Shown here piece after piece: positions 18,866-30,152 of a stretch of 64,000 nucleotides of DNA. Position 1 is the first letter of the stretch, and each line of letters starts with the position of its first letter. The DNA is from Pseudonocardiales bacterium (GTDB taxonomy: Bacteria > Actinomycetota > Actinomycetes > Mycobacteriales > Pseudonocardiaceae): contig JAFAWY010000052.1 of NCBI GenBank assembly GCA_019241525.1, forward strand, positions 46,666 to 110,665. Direction: 5' to 3'. Both the position numbers and the translations under genes were made by a program. Below the pieces are notes generated by a model. It ran no database searches. It was not told where the DNA came from and worked only from the letters and a program-made list of their open reading frames with translations.

Positions 18866-20121
18866 TGCGGCACCCGCACCCTGCTGGCTGAGCCGTTGCA
18901 CAGCTGGTTCCACACCGCTGAGGGGCAGTGTTGGGGATCTGCCACCGCAACCGTCCAACCTGCAGCTACGAGATGTTGGGCGGCCTTTCCCGGATCAGGA
19001 GCCCACTTGCGGTCGCCATGGTCGTCGTTGCCCGCTGCCCACGCGGCGACATCAAGCAACACCGCATGGCCCCGAGCCGCGCGCAGATGGCGTACGAGCA
19101 GCTGGTCCACGGCCGCTGGCCCGAGCGCGCCGAGGATCGCGACCACCTCTTGCCTGCCGGCGGTCGCCGGGAGAGGGGTCAGGTCGTGTTGCTCGGTCGC
19201 ACGCAGTGCGGCCAACGCATCGAGTGCGGCGTCGGTCTGGCGCTCGGCGCCATCGCCAGCACCTGCGAGCACGGCGCCGTCCACGGTGACCAACCGCACC
19301 TGCAAACCGCGCTGCCGCAGATGGACGTACACGCTGGCGGCTAATGACACGGCGTACTCCAGGCTCGCGGTAGAGCCGCTGCCGCGGTGCGCCGACGCGC
19401 GGTGATCCAGCAGCACCGTGATCCCACCCCGGGGTGCCCACTCCTCCACCCGGACCATCAGCTCGTCGCGCCGAGCGGTCGTGCGCCAGTGCACTCGGCG
19501 CAGGTCGTCGCCTTGCCGGTAGCTGCGCACCACCACCGCGTCCTGGCGCGAACCCGCGCTCACCGGCTCCCCGCCCGCGGCGCCACACTCCCCCCCGGCA
19601 GGCAGTCCGATCAGCGGCAGCACTACAGGGCGGACCACCAACCGATCGGCCTCCACGAGCGTGCGGTGGTGTCTCGCCAGCCCGAGCGGATCGGTGACCT
19701 GGGCGGTCAGGGGACCCAACCAGTGCACCGCGCGCTCTCCGGGCTGCAGTGGATAGCTCAACTGCACGTCAGCCTGGCGCGGTGGCTGGGCCACGATTGC
19801 CCGGCGGGGACCACCCAGCGAGCGGGGGACCGTGTCCTCGAGTAACAACCGACCGCTCCAGCGCCCTGCACCGCGTAGCGTCAGAGATACCTGGCAGTGG
19901 CCCCCGATCGAAACCGGCGAGGGCATCACCTCTCGGCGACCCTGCAGCCCGATCTTGGCCCGGCCGGCGACAATGCTGGCCAGCACGGGCAGCACCATGG
20001 TGAAGGCAGCAACCCGTAGCAGGTCCCGTTCGTTGACCAGCATCGCGCACAATGCCGCCGCCGCTCCGGCGGCGATCAGGCACCGGCCGCGGGTGGTCAA
20101 GCCGCCCAAGCACCTGACCAT
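18862..20121 (-). CDS. DUF58 domain-containing membrane protein
   Basis: The 419-residue product has two N-terminal hydrophobic helices (residues about 13-52), a beta-rich extracytoplasmic-type segment, and the DUF58 signature YRQGDDLRRVHWRTTARRDELMVR near residue 205. A von Willebrand A-like fold follows (GGITVLLDHRASAH). It starts at the base directly after the moxR stop and overlaps the transglutaminase gene, so the three are one operon. DUF58 proteins work with MoxR ATPases, but their activity is unknown. Confidence 0.9.
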   Translation of the reverse strand: MVRCLGGLTTRGRCLIAAGAAAALCAMLVNERDLLRVAAFTMVLPVLASIVAGRAKIGLQGRREVMPSPVSIGGHCQVSLTLRGAGRWSGRLLLEDTVPRSLGGPRRAIVAQPPRQADVQLSYPLQPGERAVHWLGPLTAQVTDPLGLARHHRTLVEADRLVVRPVVLPLIGLPAGGECGAAGGEPVSAGSRQDAVVVRSYRQGDDLRRVHWRTTARRDELMVRVEEWAPRGGITVLLDHRASAHRGSGSTASLEYAVSLAASVYVHLRQRGLQVRLVTVDGAVLAGAGDGAERQTDAALDALAALRATEQHDLTPLPATAGRQEVVAILGALGPAAVDQLLVRHLRAARGHAVLLDVAAWAAGNDDHGDRKWAPDPGKAAQHLVAAGWTVAVADPQHCPSAVWNQLCNGSASRVRVPQ

Positions 20122-21210
<1,089 letters not shown>

Positions 21211-21579
21211 GTGACCTCCTGACCGCCTTCCCGGATCGCCGGAGCATGGGGCCGGCGGACAAGGCGTCCGTGCTGCCCAACGACGAACCGCCAGCTGTCG
21301 CAGCGGGGTTGAGACCAAATCGCTGTACTGCCGGGGGTGCAGCGCACGGTCTGTCGCAGTTGTCTGGTCTCCGTGCCACGACAGCGGCCGACTCCCCACT
21401 TTCTTCCACGTGGCGTGCTGGCTGCCTTCAACTGGGCCTTGCGCGCCCCTTTACCGGCGCCTTAGCAGGCCACTTCCCGGCCCTGAGGGAGGAGGAGCCG
21501 GAGGTACGCCCCACCGTCCACCACCGCCGCTGAACTGCTCAGACGATCGTGTTGGAGGAACACGGAGAGCGCTTGAACA

Positions 21580-21607
21580 TTGACAGTGGCAGAAGGTGGG
21601 GTAGAGT
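21580..21607 (+). promoter_or_regulatory. mraZ promoter (sigma-A type)
   Basis: TTGACA (21580-21585) and TAGAGT (21602-21607) with a 16-bp spacer form a strong housekeeping promoter about 65 bp before the mraZ start. It probably drives the dcw cluster. Confidence 0.75.
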
Positions 21608-21620
21608 GGGCCCACGTGGA
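21586..21620 (+). promoter_or_regulatory. MraZ-binding direct repeats
   Basis: GTGG occurs four times at exact 10-bp spacing: 21586, 21596, 21606 and 21616 (GTGGC, GTGGG, GTGGG, GTGGA). Known MraZ operators are TGGG-type direct repeats of 10-bp period. These overlap the spacer and -10 of the promoter, consistent with repression. Confidence 0.75.
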
Positions 21621-21671
21621 GCACAGGGGTGCTTCACGACCGGTCCGCCGGAGGCGGGGAGGCGGGTGGTC

Positions 21672-22103
21672 GTGTTCCTGGGCACGCACACACCGCGGCT
21701 CGACGACAAGGGCCGGTTGACGTTGCCGGCGAAGTTCCGCGATGCGCTCGCAGGGGGGTTGATGGTCACCAAGGGACAGGACCACTGCCTCTACGTGTTC
21801 CCCCGCGCCGAGTTCGAGCAGATGGCGCGCAAGGTGGCGCAGGCGCCGTTTACCAACGAGGCGGTCCGGGCCTACCAGCGTTACCTGTTCGCCGGCACCG
21901 ACGAGCAACGCCCGGACGGGCAGGGTCGTATCACGATCGCGCCGGAACTACGGCGCTATGCCGGGCTGAGCAAGGACTGCGCGGTGATCGGGGCAATCAA
22001 CCGTTTGGAGATCTGGGACAGCACTGCCTGGCAGCGCTACCTGGAGGAGCACGAGGAGTCGTACGCCCAGGCGCAAGAGGAGGTGCTGCCTGGGGTGATG
22101 TGA
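21672..22103 (+). CDS. mraZ: Transcriptional regulator MraZ
   Basis: MraZ is an AbrB-like double-barrel DNA-binding protein that controls the dcw operon. The 143-residue product has the two halves expected, [24 protein letters not shown] near the start and [23 protein letters not shown] in the second half. GTG 21672 is selected because GGGGAGG (21656-21662) is 9 nt upstream and the next residues are [13 protein letters not shown] 21666 would be only 3 nt from that site. It is the first gene of the division and cell-wall cluster. Confidence 0.95.
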   Translation: MFLGTHTPRLDDKGRLTLPAKFRDALAGGLMVTKGQDHCLYVFPRAEFEQMARKVAQAPFTNEAVRAYQRYLFAGTDEQRPDGQGRITIAPELRRYAGLSKDCAVIGAINRLEIWDSTAWQRYLEEHEESYAQAQEEVLPGVM

Positions 22104-22263
22104 CCCGGTGACGCGAGGTCTCCGTCCGGAAGAGCATCCCGCGGATCTCTCAGCGACAAGACGGTCTTGACACCGTCTGACACGGACGGCCAGCCCTGAC
22201 GCACCTTCCCCGGCGCCAGGACCCGGCACCGGGCGGAGACCTGACGCCACCGAGTCGTAGTTC

Positions 22264-22343
22264 CCCGATATGGACCCATATCGGGCCAGTTGCCGGGGGG
22301 CAATTGGCGTACTCGATGACGCCGACGTGGCTGCATATCGGGG
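22264..22343. repeat. Two tandem hairpins plus a third half-site between mraZ and rsmH
   Basis: CCCGATATGG (22264-22273) and CCATATCGGG (22276-22285) form a perfect 10-bp inverted repeat around AC. Immediately next, CCAGTTGCC (22286-22294) and GGCAATTGG (22299-22307) form a 9-bp stem with one G-U pair around GGGG. CATATCGGGG recurs at 22334-22343. The element fills the 290-bp gap before rsmH and may be an attenuator or an operator for an unknown regulator. Confidence 0.65.
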
Positions 22344-22393
22344 TGTAGGCAACGTGGGGGGAAGGGGTGGGTGTGGTTGGAGGGAGGCTGCTG

Positions 22394-23383
22394 GTGGCGG
22401 GATCACTCCAGCACATCCCGGTGCTCCTTGGTCGATCCCTGGAGCTGCTCGGTCCCGCGTTGGCGGGCAGGCAGGCCGTGATGGTCGACGCCACGGTCGG
22501 CCTCGGTGGCCACGCAGCTGCGTTACTGGACGCCCACCCGCAGCTGACGCTGATCGGCATCGACCGCGACCCGCAGGCGCTTGATGCCGCCGGCGAGCGG
22601 CTGCGTGCATACACCGGCCGGATGCACCTGGTGCACGCCGTATACGACCAACTACCTCAGATCTTGCGCCGCTTCGACCTTGCGCACGTCGATGGGGTGC
22701 TGTTCGACCTGGGTGTTTCCTCGCTGCAACTCGACAACACCCAACGTGGCTTCTCCTACGCCCGAGACGCTGCCCTGGACATGCGTATGGATCCCACCAC
22801 GGGACCTACCGCGGCCGACGTACTGAATACCTACGCGCAGCGTGATCTGCGCCGGATCCTCCAGGACTACGGAGAGGAACGCTTCGCTGGCCGGATTGCT
22901 GCTGCGGTCGTGGCGCAGCGCTTCCGGCAACCCTTCGAGACCACTGCCCAACTAGTTGAGGTCATCTACCAGAACGTCCCTGCCGCGGCTCGCCGGCACG
23001 GGGGCCACCCCGCCAAGCGCACCTTCCAGGCGCTGCGGATCGAGGTCAACGGTGAGCTGGCGGCATTGCACGCAGCGGTGCCCGCTGCACTGGACGCTCT
23101 GGCGGTCGGTGGGCGGTTCGTCGCACTGTCTTACCACTCACTGGAAGACCGGATCGTCAAGCGGGCGCTGGCTGAGTTGAGCACCTCCCGGACTCCGGCC
23201 GGCATGCCGGTGGAGCTGCCTGGGCATGGCCCCGAACTCAACCTGTTGACCAGGGGCGCCGAGCAGGCCGGCCCGGCGGAAATTGCTGCTAACCCGCGCG
23301 CGGCCTCCGTACGGCTCCGCGCTGCGCAACGCATCGCCCTGCCCGAGCAATCTGCATCCAGCCAGGGGGGATGGACCTCGTGA
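22394..23383 (+). CDS. rsmH: 16S rRNA (cytosine(1402)-N4)-methyltransferase RsmH
   Basis: RsmH methylates the ribosomal P-site base C1402. The 329-residue product has [13 protein letters not shown] at the start, the SAM motif [16 protein letters not shown], the [30 protein letters not shown] block, and the C-terminal [19 protein letters not shown] 22394 has GGGAGG 6 nt upstream; GTG 22367 is an alternative with an unsupported extension. It overlaps ftsL by GTGA. Confidence 0.95.
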   Translation: MAGSLQHIPVLLGRSLELLGPALAGRQAVMVDATVGLGGHAAALLDAHPQLTLIGIDRDPQALDAAGERLRAYTGRMHLVHAVYDQLPQILRRFDLAHVDGVLFDLGVSSLQLDNTQRGFSYARDAALDMRMDPTTGPTAADVLNTYAQRDLRRILQDYGEERFAGRIAAAVVAQRFRQPFETTAQLVEVIYQNVPAAARRHGGHPAKRTFQALRIEVNGELAALHAAVPAALDALAVGGRFVALSYHSLEDRIVKRALAELSTSRTPAGMPVELPGHGPELNLLTRGAEQAGPAEIAANPRAASVRLRAAQRIALPEQSASSQGGWTS

Positions 23384-24123
23384 CCGCGCCCGCCCGCATT
23401 GCGGCCCCGACGCGGAGCAAGGCGACCGCACCCGCCGGTCGCCGGGACCCGGCGCCCACCGGCGGTAGGCATGCAGCGGTGCAGCGCGGGCGAGCGCCAG
23501 CGGTTGCCCGCGCTTACGCTCGGCGGGCCCAGCGCACCGGAATGCACGGCACGGGCGTGCACGCCCGTGACTCGGGCAGTGCCGAAACCAGCCGTGCCCC
23601 TTTTGTAATGTTGATCATGGTGCTGCTGGCCGTGGCGCTGGTAGCCACGCTGTGGTTGTCCACAGCCGCCACCGCCGACTCCTACCACCTGGACAATGCG
23701 CGCAAGGTGGCCAGGCAGATGACCGAACGATCGGAGAGCCTAAGCCGCCAGGTAGCCACTCTGGAGACCGCGCCGGAGCTGGCTCGCCGTGCCCGGGAGC
23801 TGGGCATGGTGCCGGCCGGAGATGCGGCCCGGCTGGTCGTCCGATCGGACGGTACCGTCAGCCTGGTCGGCCAGCCCAGGCGGGCCACCGCGCCGGCCCC
23901 GCCCCCTGCGCCGCCGGTAATACCGGCCCCGCAGCAAACAGGCCCAACCTCACCACAGGCGCCACCGGCTCAGCCGCAGGTACCGCCTCAGCCGCAGTCA
24001 CCGGCTCAGCCCCAGCCGGTGACTCCAGCGCCAGCAGGGCCAATCCCCCCGGCGGGGGCCGTGTCCACACCGCAGATCCCAACCCCTGCCCCCCAAGCGC
24101 CTAACCCAACAGGCCGAACCTAA
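23380..24123 (+). CDS. ftsL: Cell division protein FtsL, with long Pro/Gln-rich tail
   Basis: FtsL is a bitopic divisome protein, positioned and sized differently among actinobacteria. The 247-residue product has a basic cytoplasmic region (about residues 1-72), one transmembrane helix ([20 protein letters not shown]) and an extracytoplasmic coiled coil ([27 protein letters not shown]). A tail of about 75 residues dominated by Pro, Gln and Ala follows. GTG 23380 overlaps the rsmH stop and has AGGGGGG 9 nt upstream. The tail is unusually long for FtsL and probably spans or contacts the cell wall (inference). Confidence 0.87.
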   Translation: MTAPARIAAPTRSKATAPAGRRDPAPTGGRHAAVQRGRAPAVARAYARRAQRTGMHGTGVHARDSGSAETSRAPFVMLIMVLLAVALVATLWLSTAATADSYHLDNARKVARQMTERSESLSRQVATLETAPELARRARELGMVPAGDAARLVVRSDGTVSLVGQPRRATAPAPPPAPPVIPAPQQTGPTSPQAPPAQPQVPPQPQSPAQPQPVTPAPAGPIPPAGAVSTPQIPTPAPQAPNPTGRT

Positions 24124-25955
24124 TGGGCACCGCGACCATCCGCCGGCCTACCGGGCCGGCCCGGCGGGTCCGGTCTCGGTCCTCAGCAACCGCTCGGCAT
24201 ACCCGGCTGGGGCTAGGGCGGGTGGTGCTCGTTGCGGCGTTGGTTGCCGCCGGCGTGAAGTTGGCCGTCGTGCAGGGATTGCAGTCCGCCACGCTGTCGG
24301 CGCAGGCTTCGAAGCAGCGCACCTCTGTGCAGCTGCTGCCCGCGCAGCGAGGCACGATCACTGACCGCAACGGCACGCCGCTAGCGTTCAGTGTGGCGGC
24401 GGAGGCTTTATACGCTCAACCCAACCGCATCATCGCCGAGCAGCGGGCAATCCGGGCCGATCCAGACGCGCGCAAGCAGGCGATGGCCCGCCGGGTTGCC
24501 CAGGTGCTCGGGCCGGCCGTGTCGGAACAGCAGATCCTGGATCAACTGCGCAGCGATCACCAGACAGTGCTGCTCGCGCCGTTGGTGACGCCGGCGCAAG
24601 CGCGGGCAATCCAGCATGACTTTCCGGAGATCAGCGCGGAGCACCGGGAGATCCGGCAGTATCCGGGCGGTGAGCTTGCCTCCAATGTCCTGGGTGTGGC
24701 GAACTGGCGCGCCGACGAGCGCAAGGTGCGGGGCCTGGTGGGCCTGGAGAACTACGACGACGCGTTGCTGGCCGGCCGGGACGGCCGGCGAGTGGTGGAC
24801 ACCGCGGAAGGCTCGGATGCGGTCATTCCGGGCAGTGAGCGCGCCGAGCGACCGCCGGTGCCCGGTTCCGGACTGGAGCTGACCCTCGACTCCGACTTGC
24901 AGTTCACCGTCGCCCAGATGCTGCGCGACTACGCACGCAAATACCGTGCGAAAGGGGCTAGCGCGGTGGTCCTCGACGCGCGCACCGCCGAGGTGTACGC
25001 GATGGCCAATGAGGTCACCTTCGACCCAAACAACCTGGAGGGGGCGACTCCAGAGATGTTGGGCAATCCCGCGGTGTCCAGCCCGTTCGAACCAGGCTCG
25101 GTGAACAAGGTGGTCACGGCCGCTGCGGGTATCGAAAGCGGCGTAGTCACGCCCGACACCGTGCTGCGGGTACCGGGTGAACTGCGGGTCGCCGACCGGA
25201 CAGTTCGCGATGCGTGGTCGCACGGGATCCTGAACCTGACCTTCACCGGGGTGCTGGCCCGCTCGTCGAACATCGGCACGCTGCTCACCGCACAACGCGT
25301 GGGTGAAGATCGTTTTGTTGATTTGCTCACCCGCATGGGCCTGGGCCGGCGTACCAATGTGGGGCTGCCAGGCGAGAGCGCCGGCCGGGTGCCACCCCGG
25401 GATGAGTGGTCGGGTAGCACCTTCGCCAACCTGCCCATCGGTCAGGGTCTGTCGATGACGGTGTTGCAGATGGCCGGCATGTACCAGGCGATCGCCAACG
25501 ACGGTGTGCGGATCCCCCCGCGCGTCGTCAGCGCCGAGATCGCCCCGGACGGCACCCGGACGCTGCCCCCGCGCCCAGCCGGGATCCGGGTGGTCAGCCC
25601 GCAGACCGCACGCACGGTGCGGGACATGCTGCGCGCCGTCGTGCAAAACGAGCCGGGACAGCGCGGTACCGCTCCGGAAGCAGCACTGGACGGCTACCAG
25701 ATCGCCGGCAAGAGCGGCACCGCGCAGCAGGTCAATCCGGGCTGCGGCTGCTACAGCAACTCCAACTACTGGATCACCTTCGCCGGGATCCTGCCTGCCG
25801 ACTCACCACGCTTCGTGGTGGGAATCATGCTTGATGATCCTGCGGTTGGTAGCGCCGCGCCGCTGTTTCACCAGATCGCCTCCTACCTGGCAGGCCGCTA
25901 CCAGATCCCGCTGTCTCCCGCCCCGAGTCCACCGGCCGTCCTCACCCTTCCGTAG
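24123..25955 (+). CDS. ftsI: Septal peptidoglycan transpeptidase FtsI (class B PBP)
   Basis: FtsI crosslinks septal peptidoglycan. The 610-residue product has a basic N-terminus, one transmembrane helix ([21 protein letters not shown]) and a dimerisation region with LPAQRGTITDRNGTPLAFS. The transpeptidase domain has S326-x-x-K329 (PGSVNK), S-S-N at 381-383 and K-S-G-T at about 530-533. It has no PASTA repeats. The ATG overlaps the ftsL stop (TAATG). A closely spaced Cys pair (GCGCYS) near residue 541 is a detail worth noting. The 113 bp after it carry no clear element. Confidence 0.96.
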   Translation: MGTATIRRPTGPARRVRSRSSATARHTRLGLGRVVLVAALVAAGVKLAVVQGLQSATLSAQASKQRTSVQLLPAQRGTITDRNGTPLAFSVAAEALYAQPNRIIAEQRAIRADPDARKQAMARRVAQVLGPAVSEQQILDQLRSDHQTVLLAPLVTPAQARAIQHDFPEISAEHREIRQYPGGELASNVLGVANWRADERKVRGLVGLENYDDALLAGRDGRRVVDTAEGSDAVIPGSERAERPPVPGSGLELTLDSDLQFTVAQMLRDYARKYRAKGASAVVLDARTAEVYAMANEVTFDPNNLEGATPEMLGNPAVSSPFEPGSVNKVVTAAAGIESGVVTPDTVLRVPGELRVADRTVRDAWSHGILNLTFTGVLARSSNIGTLLTAQRVGEDRFVDLLTRMGLGRRTNVGLPGESAGRVPPRDEWSGSTFANLPIGQGLSMTVLQMAGMYQAIANDGVRIPPRVVSAEIAPDGTRTLPPRPAGIRVVSPQTARTVRDMLRAVVQNEPGQRGTAPEAALDGYQIAGKSGTAQQVNPGCGCYSNSNYWITFAGILPADSPRFVVGIMLDDPAVGSAAPLFHQIASYLAGRYQIPLSPAPSPPAVLTLP

Positions 25956-26068
25956 TGAGGCGGGGCCGGTGGGTCTTCCAGACCGGGCCCGTCCCGATCT
26001 GTCACTGCGGCGCCGGTAGCCTTCGTGCGCGCTGGGCCTGAAGCTCGACGCGTACCCGACCCCGGATC

Positions 26069-27619
26069 GTGACTGCTCTTGTGACTCGCTCGTTGGCCGA
26101 GACGCCGCTGCGGCCGTCGCGCACCGCGCCGACCCCGCTAGCCGTGCTTGCTGCGCTCGCCGGCGCCACCGGCTCGAGCACCGACCCAACCGTCGACCAA
26201 ACCCTTATCCAGGGCATCACGCTGCGTGCCCAACGGGTGTTGCCTGGCGACCTGTTCGTCGCGCTACCCAGCCTGACTCCAGGGCGCCCGCACGGGGCCG
26301 ACTTCGCCGACATCGCGGTGCGTGCAGGCGCTGCCGCGGTGCTCACCGACCCACCGGGGAAGCACCGCCTCACCCGCGGGTCCGTGCCGGTGCTGGTGCA
26401 CCCGGATCCCCGGTCGGTGGTCGGCGCCCTGTCCTCGCGCGTCTACGGTGATCCGTCGACCCGGCTGGCGGTGATCGGGATCACCGGCACCGCTGGCAAG
26501 ACGACCACGGCGCACTTCCTGGAGGCGGGATTACGCGCGGCCGGTGGGCAGACCGGTCTGCTGGGCACGGTGCAGGTGCGCATCGGCGAGGAATTGCTGC
26601 CGACCGAGTTCACCACGCCGGAGGCCCCGGAGTTGCAGGCATTGCTGGCGCTGATGTACCAGCGTGGGGTCACGCACGTGCCCATCGAGGTCTCCAGCCA
26701 CTCGCTGGCGCTGGGCCGGGTGACCGGCACTGCCTTTGCGGTCGGCGCCTTCACCAACCTGTCCCAAGATCACCTAGATTTCCACGCTGACCTCGAGGAC
26801 TACTTCGCCGCCAAAGCACTGCTGTTCGACGGCCGCGCCGCGGCCGAAGTGGTCTGCGTGGACGACGCTTGGGGTCGCCGGTTGGTCACCAGCGCGACGA
26901 GCACTGTGTCCCTGCGCGGGGAGGCCACTTGGCACGCCGAGGACGTCCATGCTCAGCGATCCGGTAGCCAGACTTTCCGGGCCATGGGCCCGACCGGGCT
27001 GAACGTGGCGGTGACCGTGCGTCTGCCCGGCGTGTTCAACGTGACCAATGCGTTGCTCGCGCTGGCCGCCGGCCACGCCGCCGGCGCCGATCCGGTGCTG
27101 CTTGCCCGAGGTATCGGTACCGCCGAGGTGCCGGGCCGGATGCAGCGGGTGCGCCGAGGCCAGGATTTCCTCGCGCTGGTGGACTACGCGCACAAGCCTG
27201 CCGCGGTGGCCGCCCTGCTCGACGCGGTGCGGGCCCAAGTTCCCGGGAGGCTGCTGGTGGTATTGGGCTGTGGTGGAGACCGGGACACCGGAAAGCGCCC
27301 ACTGATGGGTGCGCACGCAGCTTGCCGGGCCGATCTGCTGGTGGTGACCGACGACAACCCACGGACTGAAGATCCGGCCGCCATCCGCGCGGCCATGCTC
27401 GCCGGCGCGCAGGGCGGTACCGCGGACGTGGTGGAGATTCCTGATCGGGCGGCAGCCATCGCCTATGCCGTGGCCTGTGCCCGCAGCGGCGATGCGGTCA
27501 TCGTCGCCGGCAAGGGCCACGAGGCCGGGCAGGAGGTGCGCGGAGTCAAGCATCCGTTCTCAGATGCTGACGTGCTCGCCGGTTTACTCGAGGAGCGCCT
27601 GGGGGGCAGTCATGATTGA
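26069..27619 (+). CDS. murE: UDP-MurNAc-L-Ala-D-Glu:meso-DAP ligase MurE
   Basis: MurE adds the third stem amino acid. The 516-residue Mur ligase has the ATP loop GITGTAGKTTTAHFL, a central VSSHSLALGRVTGTAFAVGAFTNLSQDHLDFH block, and the substrate-specifying TDDNPRTEDP. DNPR is the motif of meso-diaminopimelate-adding enzymes, so the wall is DAP-type. A GTG start at 26069 is used; GTG 26081 is also possible. Its last 8 bp overlap murF. Confidence 0.95.
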   Translation: MTALVTRSLAETPLRPSRTAPTPLAVLAALAGATGSSTDPTVDQTLIQGITLRAQRVLPGDLFVALPSLTPGRPHGADFADIAVRAGAAAVLTDPPGKHRLTRGSVPVLVHPDPRSVVGALSSRVYGDPSTRLAVIGITGTAGKTTTAHFLEAGLRAAGGQTGLLGTVQVRIGEELLPTEFTTPEAPELQALLALMYQRGVTHVPIEVSSHSLALGRVTGTAFAVGAFTNLSQDHLDFHADLEDYFAAKALLFDGRAAAEVVCVDDAWGRRLVTSATSTVSLRGEATWHAEDVHAQRSGSQTFRAMGPTGLNVAVTVRLPGVFNVTNALLALAAGHAAGADPVLLARGIGTAEVPGRMQRVRRGQDFLALVDYAHKPAAVAALLDAVRAQVPGRLLVVLGCGGDRDTGKRPLMGAHAACRADLLVVTDDNPRTEDPAAIRAAMLAGAQGGTADVVEIPDRAAAIAYAVACARSGDAVIVAGKGHEAGQEVRGVKHPFSDADVLAGLLEERLGGSHD

Positions 27620-29060
27620 GGTCAGCCTGGCTGAGGTGGCTGACGTAGTAGGCGGCGTCCTGCACAGTTGCTCCGGATCCGAGATGATCACCGGTGGAGT
27701 GGAGTTCGACTCCCGCCGCGTCCAGCCCGGCGGATTGTTCGTCGCCCTCCCGGGAGAGCGCGTCGACGGCCATGACTTCGCCGCCGCGGCAATGGCTGCA
27801 GGAGCAGCGGGGGTACTCGCCGGCCGCACCGTCGATGCCGCCGCAGTCCTTGCCCCGCGGGTGACCGGTCATCGGGCTGCCCAGCGGACCGGTGCCTATG
27901 CGCTGGCCGCAGACACCGATGGCACGGGTGCCGCGGTGCTGGCCGCGCTGGCCGCGCTGGCGCGGTCGGTGGTGCACACGCTGCGCCAAGCCGGACTGCA
28001 GGTGGTGGCATTGACCGGTTCGTCAGGCAAGACGTCGACCAAGGACATGGTGGCCGCATTGCTCACCCCGCTGGGTGCCACGGTGGCCCCACCCGGATCG
28101 TTCAACAACGAGATCGGTCACCCGTGGACTGCGCTGCGGGCCGATCGGGCTACCCGGCACCTGGTCCTGGAACTCTCCGCCCGGGGATTGGGCCAGATCC
28201 GCGCCCTATGCCAGGTGGCGCCGCCGTCCATCGGGGTGGTCCTCAACGTCGGCTCGGCGCACCTGGCCGAATTCGGCTCCCGGGAGGCAATCGCTACTGC
28301 CAAGGGTGAGCTGGTCGAAGCGCTACCGGCCGCGGGGGTGGCGGTGGTCAATGCAGATGATGCTGCGGTGTCAGCGATGGAGCGGCGCACCGTGGCCCGG
28401 GTGGTGCGCTTCGGACGGTCTGCCGCGGCTCAGATCCGGGCTGTTGACGTCGTCCTCGACGATCGTGGCTGCCCGGCGTTCCGGTTACTGAGTCCGGCAG
28501 GGGAGGCGTCGGTACGGCTGGCGGTAGCTGGTGAGCACCAGGTATCCAACGCGTTGGCCGCCGCGGCCGTCGCCCTCGAGCTGGGTGCCACCCCGGCCGG
28601 CGTTGCCGCCACGCTGTCGCGCTACCGCCCGGCCTCGCGCTGGCGCATGGAAGTCACCGAGCGGCCCGACGGCGTGACCGTGATCAACGATGCCTACAAT
28701 GCCAACCCCGAGTCGGTTGCCGCCGCATTACGCACGCTGGTCGTGCTGGCCGGTGCCCACCGGCGCAGCTGGGCGGTCCTGGGCCCGCTCGCTGAGCTCG
28801 GCGAGACCGCCACGCAGGCCTACCGCGACATCGCGGCGCTGACCGCACGCCTAGGCGTCGACCGGCTGGTCGTGGTGGGAGAGCAGGCGTGGCAGCTGCA
28901 CTGCACCGTGCCAGGTTCCGTGCTCGTGCCTGACATACCCGCAGCGCTGGAGCTACTGCACGGCGAGCTTGCCGCCGGCGACGTCGTGCTGATCAAGGCA
29001 TCCCGGTCGTTCGGTCTGGAACGCATCGCCGCGGATCTGCTCAGTGGGAGCAGCGGGTGA
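27612..29060 (+). CDS. murF: UDP-MurNAc-tripeptide:D-Ala-D-Ala ligase MurF
   Basis: MurF completes the pentapeptide. The 482-residue product has [29 protein letters not shown] at the N-terminus, the ATP loop [19 protein letters not shown], the [12 protein letters not shown] substrate loop and [23 protein letters not shown] 27612 lies inside the last codons of murE, indicating coupled translation. It overlaps mraY by GTGA. Confidence 0.95.
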   Translation: MIEVSLAEVADVVGGVLHSCSGSEMITGGVEFDSRRVQPGGLFVALPGERVDGHDFAAAAMAAGAAGVLAGRTVDAAAVLAPRVTGHRAAQRTGAYALAADTDGTGAAVLAALAALARSVVHTLRQAGLQVVALTGSSGKTSTKDMVAALLTPLGATVAPPGSFNNEIGHPWTALRADRATRHLVLELSARGLGQIRALCQVAPPSIGVVLNVGSAHLAEFGSREAIATAKGELVEALPAAGVAVVNADDAAVSAMERRTVARVVRFGRSAAAQIRAVDVVLDDRGCPAFRLLSPAGEASVRLAVAGEHQVSNALAAAAVALELGATPAGVAATLSRYRPASRWRMEVTERPDGVTVINDAYNANPESVAAALRTLVVLAGAHRRSWAVLGPLAELGETATQAYRDIAALTARLGVDRLVVVGEQAWQLHCTVPGSVLVPDIPAALELLHGELAAGDVVLIKASRSFGLERIAADLLSGSSG

Positions 29061-30127
29061 GCACCATCCTGGTCGCCTCCGGGGTGGCACTGCTCGCCTC
29101 GATCCTGTTCACCCCGTATCTCATCCGGCTGTTCACCAGGCAAGGCTTCGGGCAGGAGATCCGTCAAGAGGGTCCGCAGACTCACCAGAGCAAGCGGGGC
29201 ACGCCCACCATGGGCGGGGTGGCCATCCTGCTGGCGACCTGGAGTGGCTATCTGGTCGCTCACCTCACCGTTACCCGGCACGGCATCACCGCCTCGGCCT
29301 TGCTCGTGCTGCTGCTCACCTCGGTGCTGGGAGTAGTGGGTTTCCTCGACGATCTGATCAAGATCCGCCGGCAGCGCAACCTGGGTTTGAACAAGACCGC
29401 CAAGCTGGTCGGGCAGCTGCTGGCCGCGGTCATGTTCGGCATCCTGGCGATGAATTTTCGGGACGGCGATGGCATCTCGCCGGCGTCGGTCCACCTGTCT
29501 TTTGTGCGCGATGTCGCCGTGGTGTCCTTCGGTGTCCTCGGTTTTGTCCTGTTCAGCTACCTGCTGGTGTCGGCATGGTCCAATGCGGTGAACCTGGCCG
29601 ACGGCTTGGATGGGCTGGCCGCCGGAGCGGCGGCGATGGTGTTGATGACCTATGTGATCGTGTCGTTCTGGCAGTACACCCAGGACTGCACCATCCAAGC
29701 GGTCCCCGGCTGCTACACCGTCCGCGACCCGCTCGATGTGGCCGTGGTGGCCGCTGCCGCGGTCGGGGCCTGCACCGGGTTCCTCTGGTGGAACGCGCCG
29801 CCGGCGAAGATCTTCATGGGGGACACCGGATCGTTGGCGCTGGGCGGCCTGCTCGCAGGCCTGTCCGTGGTCACCCGGACGGAGCTGCTCCTGGTCGTCA
29901 TCGGGGGGTTGTTCGTGGTCGAGGCGCTGTCCGTGGTGATCCAGGTGGCGGTGTTCCGGACCACCCGCCGGCGGCCGTTCCGGATGGCCCCGTTCCACCA
30001 CCACTTCGAGCTGGCGGGATGGCCGGAGACCACCGTCATCATCCGATTCTGGTTGCTCGCCGCCATCTGCTGTGCGCTGGGCGCCGGTGTGTTCTACAGC
30101 GAGTGGCTGACTGCGGCCGGCGGATAA
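29057..30127 (+). CDS. mraY: Phospho-MurNAc-pentapeptide transferase MraY
   Basis: MraY attaches the pentapeptide-sugar to undecaprenyl phosphate to make lipid I. The 356-residue, ten-helix membrane protein has [13 protein letters not shown], catalytic aspartates in [11 protein letters not shown] and [24 protein letters not shown], and the terminal [11 protein letters not shown] motif. Its product needs MurG to become lipid II, but murG is not in this cluster. Confidence 0.97.
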   Translation: MSTILVASGVALLASILFTPYLIRLFTRQGFGQEIRQEGPQTHQSKRGTPTMGGVAILLATWSGYLVAHLTVTRHGITASALLVLLLTSVLGVVGFLDDLIKIRRQRNLGLNKTAKLVGQLLAAVMFGILAMNFRDGDGISPASVHLSFVRDVAVVSFGVLGFVLFSYLLVSAWSNAVNLADGLDGLAAGAAAMVLMTYVIVSFWQYTQDCTIQAVPGCYTVRDPLDVAVVAAAAVGACTGFLWWNAPPAKIFMGDTGSLALGGLLAGLSVVTRTELLLVVIGGLFVVEALSVVIQVAVFRTTRRRPFRMAPFHHHFELAGWPETTVIIRFWLLAAICCALGAGVFYSEWLTAAGG

Positions 30128-30152
30128 GCGGGCTAGCAGCGGAGACGCCAAG

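Larger units (their letters stand above)
21211..21671. other. Divergent moxR/mraZ intergenic region
   Basis: These 461 bp separate moxR from mraZ. The right end holds the mraZ promoter and MraZ repeats listed separately. Further left, on the minus strand, GTGG occurs at 21406-21409 and again exactly 10 bp on at 21396-21399, a weaker pair that might be a second MraZ contact facing moxR. No gene is supported here. Confidence 0.5.

Noticed and set aside
29846..29861. Further copy of the GGCCTGCTCGCAGGCC hairpin in mraY
   Set aside because: It encodes the conserved GGLLAG stretch of MraY, so chance similarity to the 33-bp repeats is likely.
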